In this document: positions 1 through 10,385 of the stretch, piece by piece
Layout of the letters: each line of letters begins with the position of its first letter
Position numbering within the stretch: position 1 is the stretch's first letter
NCBI GenBank assembly: GCA_038373885.1
Contig: JAWZYV010006126.1
Span: forward strand, 124,001-188,000
Direction of reading: 5' to 3'
Source of the DNA: Cheiracanthium punctorium
Taxonomy: Eukaryota > Arthropoda > Arachnida > Araneae > Cheiracanthiidae
Length of the DNA: 64,000 bases
The notes under the pieces: model-generated
What the model was told of the DNA's origin: nothing
The model's database searches: none
What the model saw: only the letters and a program-made list of their open reading frames with translations
Translations under genes and position numbers: made by a program

Positions 1-1240
1 AGTGATGATTCATGAAACTATTTGCCGACATGACATTAATGCTTGCAGTACTTGTGCAATCACCGAATTGCCTTTTCCTATGTGTGTCGTCATATTTTCA
101 GGAACTTCAATGTCCAAAGAAACCTATAAATGCATGTTTGAAATTGTGTCATTACATGCATCAATTAGTCTAATATATTGAAAGAAATAAAACTTTGTAA
201 AATAACACACATAAAAGGTACTCATTGATCTGTACATGTGTTTTGGACAAAAAAGAATTTCGCCCTTCTTCATCAGTTGTCTATATACAGACTGAGGCTG
301 AAAAAAGTAAACAGAAAGTCATCATTAGCTTCCGGTTGACTTCAGAATATTAAAGGATTTTTTTTTTTAAAGTCAAGCTGTAGTGGTGTAGAAACTGTAT
401 GAATCACAAAAACAGTACTCTTTATAATCTTTATTTATTCATTAAAAGCAAAATATGATCCCTTAGACTTTAACATTGTACAAACCAAGTATTTCAGATT
501 TTCTCGTTAAACCAGGGCTTGTTATACCCAAATTGGACTGCAAAAGTAAAGTTGCAGATCCCTACAAGGATCCCCTTCAGTGAAGTTTCGCTACAAGTTT
601 GTGTTATCACATACATCTCAATAGATGCAATTTATTTAAAAATAAACCTTTTTTTATTGGAGAACAAATTGCTGAACAAAGTATTTGAGTAAACAAAAAT
701 CATTTAAACCTTTTAAAGGTCAATGTTCTCAATTAGAAACATCAAATTCAAAATTTATTCAAAAATGAAAATTTATCAATATTGACTTGAAAAAATTAGC
801 TGATAAAGTTAAGAGGACTTCATTTTTTGAAATAGTAGCTGCACTTCTATCATCATTGGGAACAGGGCTCGCGCATACTCGCATTTTATGCATAAATCAA
901 TAGTTTTTTTTTTTAAGTGACTCATTTTTTGAAACAGCGAGTCAAATATTGACTCGCAAAATTTTGGTCCATTTGTGTTTATACAAAATTCATGAAAATT
1001 GTCATTTAGCACTGTAACGCTCATCACTGCGCATCATTTCACAAAGATAATGCTCGCAAGTTGTACAGTGAAGCGTATGAAAAGTGCTGTGACTGCAATA
1101 TTTTACACATTTTGACCTTCCCAGTTTGGTCTATCTGCAAAGCTATTCTGTATGTACGACACACAATGACAGTGCTTGCTTGAAGTACCCATCTTCAGGA
1201 TTCAAGCTTCAGATTTGTACGTTTCTAAACACAAGCACAC
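1..1240. other. Non-coding AT-rich sequence
   Basis: I see no coding similarity. The short open frames here have no recognisable domain. There are T-runs near 360 and 910. The stretch may be old, unrecognisable repeats or plain intergenic DNA. Confidence 0.4.
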
Positions 1241-1663
1241 GGGTCATTCCACATCAAATCAAACACAAAACTAGAGAAAGTTCCCCACACCAACTTACAT
1301 TTTCCTCAAATTTTATATAGAGGATGTATGGGCTAAGATATCAACAAATCTCAATTTTGAAGTTTCTATGATAGTTAATTACAGAGAAATTAATATGCAA
1401 ATTTTTAAGGTTTCTGCAAAATGTACCAACTTTTTTCTCAATTCCCTAAATAACTCCTTATCTGTAAAAATTACTGAAGTGAAACTTTGTTTCTTGGAGT
1501 AACTTTTTACGCTGATTCCAAAAATGTTATCGAAATTTTCACATCTTCTATAGTTTATGCATGAGCATCGCATTTGCTAAAAAACATCATGAATTTCTTT
1601 TGGCATGTCTGATCACAGACACATGTTTTAAATTTTTATATGTTGTCAAGTTGGAATAACCCT
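1241..1663. mobile_element. Decayed MITE with GGGTCATTCCA ends
   Basis: The left end GGGTCATTCCACATCAAA resembles the reverse complement of the right end (AGGGTTATTCCAA). It is also close to the terminal repeat of the large foldback element at 41566-46459 (GGGTCATTCCATATCAAATC), so it is probably a short diverged relative. There is no coding sequence and no clear target-site duplication. Confidence 0.35.
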
Positions 1664-2003
1664 ACATCCCAAAAAAATTTAATCTTGGCTTTCTGCTCAG
1701 GAGCAGAGAAAAAAAAAAAAAAAAAAATGTATGTATGTACCTATATATGAGGAGTTTCATATGCAACATTTATACTAAACATGAAAAAATTCAGAAGCGT
1801 AAGTCAATTTTATTATATCTTTTAAATTGATATCAGAAATTTAACTACTACTCCAGGCATTTGCAAAAACTAGAAAATACATAAAAGTGCTTGAATCAGA
1901 AAACGTAAAACAAACAACAAAAAATGCATGTCATACATAGTGTTAAATTAAAAAGAATTCTAAAGTTAAAATTTTGAATTACTTTTAATTTGTTAGTATT
2001 GAT

Positions 2004-2131
2004 ATGCACACCTTTCTTTTGTTTATAAAACTTACTATTAAATTGAAAATAAGAGTTATTGAGGATGAGGGATAAAGCATTTTTAAGCGTTACGGTTATA
2101 TCATTATTGAATGAGTTCTCTATTTCTTTAC
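2004..2131 (-). repeat. Inverted duplicate of Penelope-like RT sequence
   Basis: This stretch is the reverse complement of 2262-2395, the part of the reverse transcriptase coding region that ends just before GVPMGS. Because of it, the open frame that appears to start at 2059 has an artificial N-terminus made of antisense RT sequence, and an open frame on the minus strand (1896-2336) begins with almost the same peptide. About 130 bp separate the two arms. Such 5-prime inversions are typical of aberrant target-primed reverse transcription. Confidence 0.7.
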
Positions 2132-2532
2132 CTACCACCTCCACTAACGACTTCTTAAAACAGTTAAATAGTATACTCTTCTCAGATTCCGTTTCCATGG
2201 TCAGTTTCGATGTAACTAATTTATATCCCTCAATAGACACCTCAGAAATGTTTAACACATTAGACAAAGAAATAGAGAACTCATTCAATAATGATATAAC
2301 CGTAATGCTTAAAAATGCTTTTACCCTCATCCTCAATAACTCTTATTTTCAATTTAATAGTAAGTTTTATAAACAAAATAAAGGTGTGCCTATGGGCTCT
2401 CTGATATCCGGGATCATTGCAGAGTGGAAAATGAGAAATTTAGAAAAAATAATCTTAAAAACCTTTCACCCCCGCATTAAATACTGGTTTCGCTATGTTG
2501 TTGATATTTTGATATTTAGTGGATAACAATAG
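2132..2532 (+). pseudogene. Penelope-like element reverse transcriptase (5-prime part, broken)
   Basis: Reverse transcriptase fragment of a Penelope-like element (PLE), a retroelement class related to telomerase. Visible RT motifs in order: FDVTNLYPSID (motif A, catalytic Asp), KGVPMGSLISGIIAE (motif B) and RYVVDILIF (motif C). Motif C should be YxDD; here the first catalytic Asp is replaced by Val, so the enzyme is dead. A frameshift follows at about 2519-2523. The reading then continues on the far side of a hAT insertion (2533-4290) with DNNSLGNILNEINSLDK and SLNFLGVKI, the end of the palm domain. The N-terminal part is missing and replaced by an inverted duplicate. Confidence 0.8.
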
Positions 2533-3169
2533 CATACCTGCCAACTTGTACGGTTTGGCCGTACAATGTACGGATTTTAGCTTAGTTGTACGGTTATATG
2601 GCCGCAAGGCAAAATTGTACGATTTTTAGGCAAAGTTTAGGCTAATGTGATTTTATTTACTATGTTTCAAAATTTAGTGGTTTTGTGGAGTATTTTAAAA
2701 TTTAAATCACCAATTGACTTTACGTCGAACGTAAAAACACTAGATCGTTTTATTTCCCATATTTACGCTAACTCCCCCCTCCCCTACCTTTTCTGCCTTT
2801 TATGCTTCTTCCACTGATACGCTGTGTTACTGTTAACCCGAGAGGGAAAATAGGAATTCCCTCCGATCTCCGATGCTGCGAAAGCTATGAATGGCTCACA
2901 GATTTTTTTTCTCCCTCCCACCCGCGGCTTGGCTTGTGACGTGTTAGGAGAAGTGGGATGGGAGCGTTCGTAATCGATATACCGAGTGTCCATGCTTTGG
3001 CAAAGTTTGTTGCTGCGCATGCACGGAGCTGGATGTGCATTTGTTTAGAAATATCTCCCTCCCAATACCGCTTTGCTCCCATCCGTAAGCCCAAGAACAA
3101 CTTTCAATCACAAACACGTGTTGATGAAATTGTCCAGTGTAGTTTGAAGTTGTGAAATATTAATTTGAA

Positions 3170-3322
3170 ATGTCGAAAATTAAACATAAACAATATAATA
3201 AAGTTTTCCTTGATTCTTTTACAAAGGATATCCTTGTATCGTCAAATCGCAAAGGGGATGCAATTTTGCTTTTTGCTCCGTGTATAGGACCGACATCAAA
3301 ATGGCGTATCAAACATGAATAA
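3170..3322 (+). pseudogene. hAT transposase N-terminal fragment
   Basis: A 50-codon open frame beginning MSKIKHKQYNKVFLDSF, inside the hAT element. Its position and the pattern of a short basic start followed by a hydrophobic segment and WRIKH are like the region just before and within a BED-type zinc finger in hAT transposases. Only one Cys remains, so no intact zinc finger can be seen. The frame stops before the nested SINE. Assignment rests mainly on its place in the element. Confidence 0.45.
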
Positions 3323-3371
3323 TCTTGCTAAGTATCAAACATAAATAATCTGGCAGACAAATAATTTTCAG

Positions 3372-3602
3372 TTGTTGTTGTTGTGTGTGATTATGGCAAC
3401 GCTACACTAGGGCGATCAGCCAGGGGGGGTGCCTTGGCAGGTGGACTTTCTAAGGGGTTCTAACGTGTACTCACGTTACATCTGGAGAAAACCTACCGAA
3501 ACTCCGGATCGACAGCCGCGCGATGGGACCCAAACCCGGAACCTTCACACTTGAGCCATCTGCCATTTTCAGTGGCAGAACCACTTGTGCCATGGTGAGG
3601 CC
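3372..3602 (-). mobile_element. tRNA-derived SINE
   Basis: A 231 bp SINE on the minus strand. It is flanked by near-identical 13 bp target duplications, AAATAATTTTCAG (3359-3371) and AAATCATTTTCAG (3603-3615). Read on the minus strand it begins with a tRNA-like head containing a TGGCACAAGTGG box A and a box B-like GGTTCC..GGTCCC region. It ends in an ACAACAACAAC tail. Its 3-prime tail section (GGCACCCCCCTGGC, then GCCCTAGTGTAGCGTTGC) is repeated at 61264-61352. It would have been transcribed by RNA polymerase III and mobilised by a LINE. It sits inside the hAT transposase and so is younger than that element. Confidence 0.75.
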
Positions 3603-4031
3603 AAATCATTTTCAGATATAGTTTATTTTTTAAATTTATTTCCAAATATGTACTCACATGAAGTATGTGGAAATGATGTTTGCAAGCCAGTAGATGAAAT
3701 CAGGGATGAGCTTCAATCTCAATTTTGCAAATTGATAATTTGCTCGAGGAAGTTCAATCAGAAGAAAGAATGGACAAAAAATGGGCTAAAAATTGAGATT
3801 GAGAAAATTAACAGCTGCTAGTGGGAAATTTAAATATGATCGAATGTTATGCTAAGCATATTGACTATACCACACAGTAATGCTGCTTGTGAACGTTTGT
3901 TTAGCAGTGTTAAGAAAAATAGAACACTATTTCATAGTTTTTTGTCTAATGAAACTTTGGAAGACATTTTAATTGCAAAAAGTAAACTCAAAGGCCATTG
4001 CTATGAGCCTTTGAGTTTACTTTTGACTTGA
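3603..4031 (+). pseudogene. hAT transposase C-terminal part with dimerisation domain
   Basis: After the SINE the frame gives KSFSDIVYFLNLFPNMYSHE. After a frameshift near 3820-3848 it gives IPHSNAACERLFSSVKKNR and LSNETLEDILIAKSKLKG. The latter is the hAT family C-terminal dimerisation domain, in which the pattern P..NA.CER.FS..K..R is highly conserved. This is the best evidence that the CATACCTGCCAAC family belongs to hAT. The central RNase-H-like catalytic region is largely missing, so the copy is internally deleted and inactive. Confidence 0.8.
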
Positions 4032-4296
4032 CTTACTTGTAAGACTTTGATAAGGATTTTTTAAAAGCAGCCAAATCAGCTACTTATGAACATTTGTACT
4101 CTAAAGATACCAAATAAATGCCCCTCCTTTCCTATATGTGCATATGTATTAAAAATAGTGTACTAAATCTGAATAGTAATTTAAAAAATTGTGTTTGATT
4201 ACATTTTATCTTTAGTAGGCATATTTATTGCGTTACTGCGTGACACCGTGGTATTGTAAGATTTTCAAAAATTGCATGTTGGCAGGTATGCAATAG

Positions 4297-4790
4297 CCTT
4301 GGTAATATTCTCAATGAAATAAACTCTTTAGATAAAAATAAACAATTTACTATGGAAATTGAACAACACAATAGCTTAAACTTTCTCGGTGTCAAAATAA
4401 TACAGGGATGAGATTCTTCAGACTTTTGTCTGAATTTCAGACTTAAAACCTAATCGTAATATCTTTAAAAGAATATGTTCCGACAAAGACAAAATAAACC
4501 CCTTAGAAACAGCTGTCGTCTATAAAATAAACTTTACTTATAAAGACTCTAACCTTCCTGGCCACTACATTGGTGCAACAAAAAGGAAAATTAAAGATGG
4601 GATCAAAGAGCACATTAGCGACATTAAATATAATAGACAAAGTACTGCCCTCTCCCACCTAGCTTTAAAGAAAATATTGATATCGATTTCACCTATGTTA
4701 AGAAAATAGCCAACTACAACAACCATAGTTACAGTTTAAAACAGGAAGCGTTAGAAATACTAACTCAAGGGGGTGCCGTCAATGATACGA
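4297..4790 (+). pseudogene. Penelope-like element, RT end and GIY-YIG nuclease remnant
   Basis: Continuation of the Penelope-like element downstream of the hAT insertion. The frame LGNILNEINSLDKNKQF and FLGVKI is the end of the RT palm. Further on, VVYKINFTYKDS..HYIGATKRKIKDGIKEH is a degenerate GIY-YIG endonuclease domain, the nuclease that nicks DNA for target-primed reverse transcription in PLEs; the GIY part has decayed to VVY. Several stops and frameshifts are present. The C-terminal tail is split by a small transposon at 4791-5064. Confidence 0.75.
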
Positions 4791-5064
4791 CCAGACTTCA
4801 TGCGATTACACGGTCATAATCGATTACCAGAAATTATATGGATTACGATTACGATTACTAACAATTTTCAAAAATGAATAACCGAAAACCAAAAATGAAT
4901 TAAATATAATGGTGAATGTTAATTTAGTAAAATAACAGTAATCTTCATGTTAAAGAAATCAAACAGCAAAATAATTCGATAATAACGCAATTTTAGCTGA
5001 GCATTTTTGTAAAATATTATTTTAGTCATCGATTACAGTCGACTGTAATCGACACAAAGTCTGG
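4791..5064. mobile_element. Small MITE with CCAGACTT ends
   Basis: A 274 bp insertion with inverted ends CCAGACTT and AAGTCTGG and flanking 6 bp direct repeats ATACGA (4785-4790, 5065-5070). Comparison with the second Penelope-like copy (near 16990-17005) shows the uninterrupted sequence, which confirms the borders. The interior has a GATTACGATTACGATTAC repeat and no coding sequence. Confidence 0.75.
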
Positions 5065-5122
5065 ATACGACGCATGCGCAGATTAATGATGCGTGGTCTG
5101 AAGTGCTGAAGCTGAGAGCGAA

Positions 5123-5176
5123 CTCACCAGTTCTGAAGATGGAAGCAGCCTAGTGCTGCCGAAAGCTCTAATGGTT
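5123..5176 (+). ncRNA. Hammerhead-ribozyme-like motif at the end of the Penelope-like element (decayed)
   Basis: The sequence has CTGAAGA (5133-5139), a hairpin (GCAGC 5145-5149 with GCTGC 5155-5159), then GAAA (5161-5164), then CTCTAATGG. This order, CUGANGA, stem II, GAAA, short stem III and return of stem I, matches the minimal type I hammerhead ribozymes known in Penelope-like elements. The stem I partners CCAGTT (5127-5132) and AATGG are imperfect, and there is one extra base before stem II. So it is probably a decayed copy. Confidence 0.45.
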
Positions 5177-5384
5177 TGTTTTTAACCTTTTAACGGAGTT
5201 TTAAGGCTTTTAATTATGTTTTTAAATCTAAACTAAGGCGTAAATGATTTTACGTTGGCCCAGTATTACCTTTCAACTTCCAACCTAATAGGTTTCCAAT
5301 TTAGTTTTAGCACTGGTTTATTCTTTCCACCATCTTTAAACTGCACAGTATGAATTAATCCTAAAAGGTTTTACTTACATCGAT

Positions 5385-5700
5385 ATTTTCCTGTTTATCG
5401 GCACATCGCCGCGGCGGCAGCCATCTTGTTGATCATATTACAGACGAGCCTTCATCTGCCTTGCGTACGCACGTAATGACGTCACTCGACGTCCCGTGCT
5501 GCCGATCTGAATTGCCGCCTGCCGATCACGCATCGTTCGCCGAGTCGGATGCTTGAATCCTAATCGGGTTGCGTGTACCTCTGAGGGCGTTTCCTGTTTC
5601 CTGCCCGGGTGTTGTTTAAAAGGGCTGTCTCGGCAAGCCGGCAGCAGTTTCGAATTTAGTTTCGTGCATGGTATTCAGTATATGATTTTCTCAGCTCTTG
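5385..5700 (+). promoter_or_regulatory. CpG-rich island with CRE, TATA-like box and initiator
   Basis: A GC- and CpG-rich stretch in otherwise AT-rich DNA. It contains a perfect TGACGTCA (CREB/ATF site) at about 5488, a second ACGTC core just after it, a TATA-like TTTAAAA at 5615-5621 and an initiator-like CAGTT at 5645-5649. The TATA-to-initiator spacing is about 31 bases, the canonical RNA polymerase II arrangement. It reads toward the right. No downstream coding sequence is recognisable, and a pogo-like element sits from 5817. It could be a gene promoter or a solo LTR; I cannot tell. Confidence 0.45.
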
Positions 5701-5816
5701 CCCTGCTTAGGGTGTAATAGAAATAGTGTGATGGTGTTTCGTCAGTAATTTATTATGAAAGCCCGGTGATCTTCTTTTTAAGTGCAATAAGAGGTCTCTG
5801 CAAGAAATTGATCCTA

Positions 5817-7843
5817 CAGTACAGGACCAATTATCCGGAATCGGTTTTACCCAACCCTTTCCGGATAACTGAATTTTCCGGTTCTCTGGAATCGGCCAGT
5901 AGCGCCATCTATTGGCAGTTTTCATATTTAAAAGTTTTGTATACAACCTACGTTATATCGGGAGCAATCTGTAACAAAAACATAACATGGCAGATAAATG
6001 TACCTTAAAATTACATTTAAATAAATTAAAAAAAAACCACTTACCCGTGTATTATTTAGTAGTTTCAATCATATAGCAATTAAAAAATGACAAAATTTTT
6101 CTCTATCAACATGCATCCCCCACCCTCGGAAAAAAGATATGTAAAGATTACTTCAAAAAAATAATAATAATAACTGAATTAAGCAGAACTAATTTTTTTA
6201 TTAAACATTTCATCTACTTTTAACTGTTTCAAATTAGTTTTCTGCTTGCAGTTCCGATATTTAATTTATTTTATAATATAAATCATGATCACTTTACACT
6301 AAAACAATAAATTGAACTGTAAAACTTTAATCTAATCTGAAATTTACCCAAGCTAAGAATTTATATTGTGGCCTACGAACTGAACTGTATCATTTGAATC
6401 ATAATTTGCACGTGCTGCCGCTTATGATTAAATAGAACTTCTAAAATCTGGAATCGCTGGGACTTTACAGATTCCGGATTACAGGAATTTCCGGATTATA
6501 GAAACTGTGTAATATCAACTATAAAAAGTGCTGCAAAAGCACCCTCATCTATACATATCAATAGCATGCATAGTTTCCATTTCGGGGGGGGGGGGGGGAG
6601 CGATCCGGTATTTTAATGATAGTTGAGTTAATATAAATGTCTTAAAATACATGTTTTATAATAATTGCTTTATATTTTCGAAGGGGGTGCGGCCTGCCTC
6701 TGCCCTCTTCTTAAAAACGCTCCTGATGTGTATCGTTTATGTATATCATTTATTACTAAACAAATACCCTTTTATAATTTATTATTACAGTAAAACATAC
6801 AATTAATTGGCATGTTCAAGAAACGTTGATCACTCTTAAAATAAACCCAAATGCAACAAATATCAGAAAAAAAATAAAACATCATCACACAGCATTCAAA
6901 GCCTAAAACAAACAACTCGATGTCTGCTCATATAGTCATATTACCTAATCAACTTGCTTCAGGCCCAAGTGTTTATTTAACTCTCTCCCCCTCCTCTCCT
7001 TTACATTTTCCCCTCTTTCATTTTAACAGCAAATGTTCTGGCCTGCTGCGGATTCTGCAAATGTGTATGCACTTTTGACGCAGGTGGATATGATCTTTTC
7101 ATCTGCTGTTGCCTTGATAGATTCCTTTGTTTTGTTTTTGAAGTGATTGTCTGCTGGGCATGCCACCACTAAAAGACTGTTTTTTTATAATTATGCTTTT
7201 TTTTAAATGTTAGAACCTGTCTGACACTATTTATTCTATTAACAAGAATAATGTTTCTGGTTTTAGTATTATAATGAAATTGCAAACTTTAATTCACCAG
7301 AATTGAATTGGCAAGCAAACCCACTCCGAAACAGATTACACAATGCAAAAGGAACTGCCAGTACAAAGTGGTGGAGGACGAAAATATCATATCCATCTGC
7401 CTCAAAAGTGCACATACATCTTTGGGATTTGATGCAGTGAATGTAAAACCTTCTATGAGTAAAATAAATAAAAACTGTGGGGAAAAAAAAAACAAGCATA
7501 AAATGTCTTGAAGTCTTCATTATGTTTAGTGCTGTCATCTATTTGCCTTTTAAGGAGATACAAAAAAGAATTTTTTTTTGGTTAATACCAATTTATTATT
7601 ATTTGGAAGGCCGAATTTTATACGGATTATAGAAATTCCGGGTTTTGGAAGTCCGGATTTGAGAGGTTCTACTTACAATACAATTCTAGAGAGAAGCTAT
7701 TCAGAGTCTATTCTTATTAAGTTTTTCTGTTTGAAAATTTGGTGGCGCCATCTATCGGATAGAAGAAAAACTATTCCTGGCCTGTATTTATTTTTTCTCT
7801 GGTTTTCCGGTTTTCTGGATTCCGGTTAATTGGTCCTGCACTG
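5817..7843. mobile_element. pogo/Tigger-like element (ATCCGG family)
   Basis: Flanked by TA on both sides (5815-5816, 7844-7845). Terminal inverted repeats start CAGTACAGGACCAATTATCC at the left; the right end reads GGTTAATTGGTCCTGCACTG. The similarity continues inward and includes GCGCCATCTAT at both ends. TA duplications and this type of end are typical of Tc1/mariner-pogo elements. No intact transposase is visible. The inside contains a 100 bp inverted duplication (about 7040-7140 against 7360-7460) and other ATCCGG-rich repeats near 6450-6510. Confidence 0.75.
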
Positions 7844-8487
7844 TATTATGTCTTAAAGTGTGCCTCTCCGGTATCCAGTGGTAAACAAAAGCATTTGGAG
7901 TTCTTTTTGAAATCATCTCTTCTTTTTAAAGTGTTTATGCTATGGCCATGTTAAGTTTACTACTTTTAAATCTGAAAATCTGTTTTAATTAGAATATCCA
8001 TTTTACTTGCCAGCCATATCAAATTGCCTAGACAAATTTTAATGTAACTGTTTTTTTTTATTGTTATTGTTAATAAACTAATTTGTTACGTTTTATTTAA
8101 TGACTTTATTGAGTAGTTTGCAAAAAGTTAATTTTATCAGGGTTTTTAAAAACTTTCAGCAATCGATAACACTGTGTGGGTTAACTCTGCATATTAAAGT
8201 TTAAATGAAGTTAGTGAATCTGTTCTTAGGCAATTTGCCAACACGTGGGTTAACTTCCCACTTACCATTGGACCCTTACAGGGTCTAACATTTTAACTAA
8301 ATGACTAATATCCTTTTAACTAATGCAATGAAAGACAAAATATGAAAAAAATAAATAAAATATGCCTGGATCTCAATTAAATCTGTAAAAGGTTAAAAAA
8401 AAAAAAAAAAAAAAAAAATCAAATCTCAAAATGAGTATCAGGAGAAATTTTCTGCAAACCGTACTACTTTCTGGGAGTATGAGCAGG

Positions 8488-8523
<36 letters not shown>

Positions 8524-8763
8524 CTGAGAACTGTTTGAAACATTTTATCATAGTCAGATAATGTAGACGCACGCCGGGTGTGGACACGTTCAAAGGTCTT
8601 GCAGATAGTTTTCCAGTAATTCCAAGTTGTTCTTTTGTATGACTAAAGTTGAAAAGTTTAATTGTGAAATTAGTTCATTAATTAGCAGAGTTATTTAAGC
8701 AGAATGGAAAAGTTGCTGAATTAAGCCTAAGTACCTGAAATAAAAAGGTGTTTTTGAAACTCA
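7844..8763. other. Non-coding, long A-runs
   Basis: No coding similarity. The main features are two long poly-A tracts, about 8396-8419 and 8488-8519. Such tracts can be retroposon tails, but I find no matching body. Confidence 0.45.
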
Positions 8764-9081
8764 TTAACCCCTTAAGCGGTTTGCCTGTACTTTGTACGTG
8801 CTACCCAAAATTGGCCTCAACTGGTTTGCCCGTATAGCATACGGGCATCGATATTTTCTCCTTTCCTTTTCGGATTTGCCCGTATATTTCATTATTGTGA
8901 AGAGACTATTTAGTATTAATATTTTTCAATGGATGACGTGGCTTGTCCATGTAACTGAAATGCTTTTCATCCGGGTTTTTCTTCCTAGCGAGAGAGCGGG
9001 AATATTTCATCATATGCCTTTCAAAATATGCTTTTTTTTGGAAGCATTTCGGTAAAAAAAATTGACCGCTTAAAGGGTTAA
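8764..9081. mobile_element. TTAA-flanked MITE
   Basis: Begins TTAACCCCTTAAGCGGT and ends ACCGCTTAAAGGGTTAA, so the ends are inverted repeats including the TTAA target duplication. TTAA targets are used by piggyBac-type transposases. The inside has a repeated TTTGCCCGTATA motif and no credible gene. One of five such MITEs in the window. Confidence 0.75.
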
Positions 9082-9469
9082 AGAGACTTTGAATTAACTA
9101 ACAACATTTTAGTTTATTAACATTAAAATATTCAACAGAAAGAATTACAAAAATGACTAGATGGATGTATTAAAATGCTATTGAGTTTTAAGTTTAGAAA
9201 TTTACAGGTCATATCCTTTCAGTTAAAGAGATCTCAATTTTAACTTATATAGAAAAAGAAGAACCATAGCTTTACACTTAACTCAGGGATAAATAACAGT
9301 CAATACCTATACTGAAGTAATGCCAGAGTTCAGAACTGGAATTTAAATACTGCTAACAAATGCTAAATTTCATCTTCATTTATATCGCAGGAGTAGATTC
9401 AGCCCTTTTAATCTTGTAATATCGGCGTATAATGCTACTTAGGAAAAGCTGACTTCATGCTACACAACA

Positions 9470-9803
9470 TCACTACTAAATTATGGATGCCTGGAACACT
9501 ATACTTGAAAATACATCTTCAAAGGAAACTTGCACCGAACTCCGGCGCTCTGGAACTAACTCCGAAAAAAGAAATAAACTAAGATACAGACATCACCTTG
9601 AAACGAAACAAAAACTCGACACGAAACTCGAAACTGATTTCTGCTCAGAAACACGCAGATTATATACGCTCCGGCTGGGATCCGCCCACAGTTACGGAGC
9701 AAATGCTCAGCACAGATGCGTGCGGCTTCCGGTATGATGCGGCCCGATCGCGACGTCACATAGGAGTGAGCGTGATTCGTTATTGACGATGTGACGTCAC
9801 TAC
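9470..9803 (-). promoter_or_regulatory. Minus-strand promoter-like island with CREs, TATA box and initiator
   Basis: On the minus strand this reads, in order: a CRE TGACGTCAC at the right edge, a second GACGTC at about 9750, a TATA box TATATAA (9666-9660) and an initiator TCAGTTTCGA (9637-9628). The TATA-to-initiator distance is about 31 bases. The sequence is CpG-rich. It shares the CAGTTTCGA initiator and spacing with the island at 5385-5700 on the other strand. The hAT MITE at 9804-10318 has landed inside its upstream CRE region; the island continues to about 10385. It may be a gene promoter or an LTR. Confidence 0.45.
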
Positions 9804-10318
9804 TAGAGATGAGTTCGGGCTCATTTTTTGAAGCCCGAGCCCGAGAACTTTTAATCCGAGCCCGCCCGAGCCCGAGCAATATTATTTAAGTCGGAGCCCG
9901 AGCCCGAAATTTCAGTTAAAGATAAAAAATATTCAATTACTTCATTGATAGAATAAAATACAATAAATTGTGCCGTTTGTGCAAATTAAAGAAAAATATA
10001 GTTGCAAACTCTCAATGCACTTTCTAATTCATTATATCTATGTTTATCAAATAATGTCTGATCTGTTGACTAACTAAGCAATATAAGCCGCCTTTCTGAA
10101 ATACCCAAAGAGCTTCATGCATTTTCTAGGCGCCCGTGCCCCTAATTTTTTTTTTTTTTATAAGTACTTTTATTTTCCTCATGAATCACTTTTTAAAATC
10201 TGTTTCAAGGAGTATGTTCAATAAATGAGAAATTCTTCACGAGCCCGAGCCCGAACGCAATTGGGAATTACAGAGCCCGGTTCGGGCCCGGGCTCGGGCT
10301 GAGCCTGTCTCATCTCTA
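9804..10318. mobile_element. hAT MITE rich in GAGCCCGAGCCC
   Basis: Inverted ends TAGAGATGAG and CTCATCTCTA with a perfect 8 bp target duplication GTCACTAC on both sides (9796-9803, 10319-10326), the hallmark of hAT elements. GAGCCCGAGCCC-type repeats lie just inside both ends, giving long GC-rich inverted arms. A second copy is at 34240-34599. Non-coding; Arg-Ala repeat frames in it are chance translations. Confidence 0.85.
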
Positions 10319-10385
10319 GTCACTACTGCTCCGGGGTAGCGTCATCCTCGTTCAGCATGGCGATTCTGCCAAGTTACGTTTTCGG

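Larger units (their letters stand above)
2533..4290 (+). mobile_element. hAT-type DNA transposon inserted in the Penelope-like element
   Basis: A 1.76 kb element with perfect 13 bp terminal inverted repeats, CATACCTGCCAAC at the left and GTTGGCAGGTATG at the right. It is flanked by the 6 bp direct repeat CAATAG (2527-2532 and 4291-4296). Removing it restores the Penelope RT sequence, which fixes the borders. Inside are an N-terminal transposase fragment (3170-3322), a nested SINE (3372-3602) and a transposase C-terminus (3849-4031). The same ends occur on two shorter non-autonomous copies at 43912-44589 and 46747-47430. The 6 bp duplication differs from the classical 8 bp of hAT. Confidence 0.85.

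Noticed and set aside
2059..2131. ATG at 2059 as the true start of the Penelope-like RT
   Set aside because: The first 24 residues are antisense RT sequence from an inverted duplication.
8792..9055. 87-residue open frame
   Set aside because: It lies wholly inside a TTAA MITE and has no recognisable domain.
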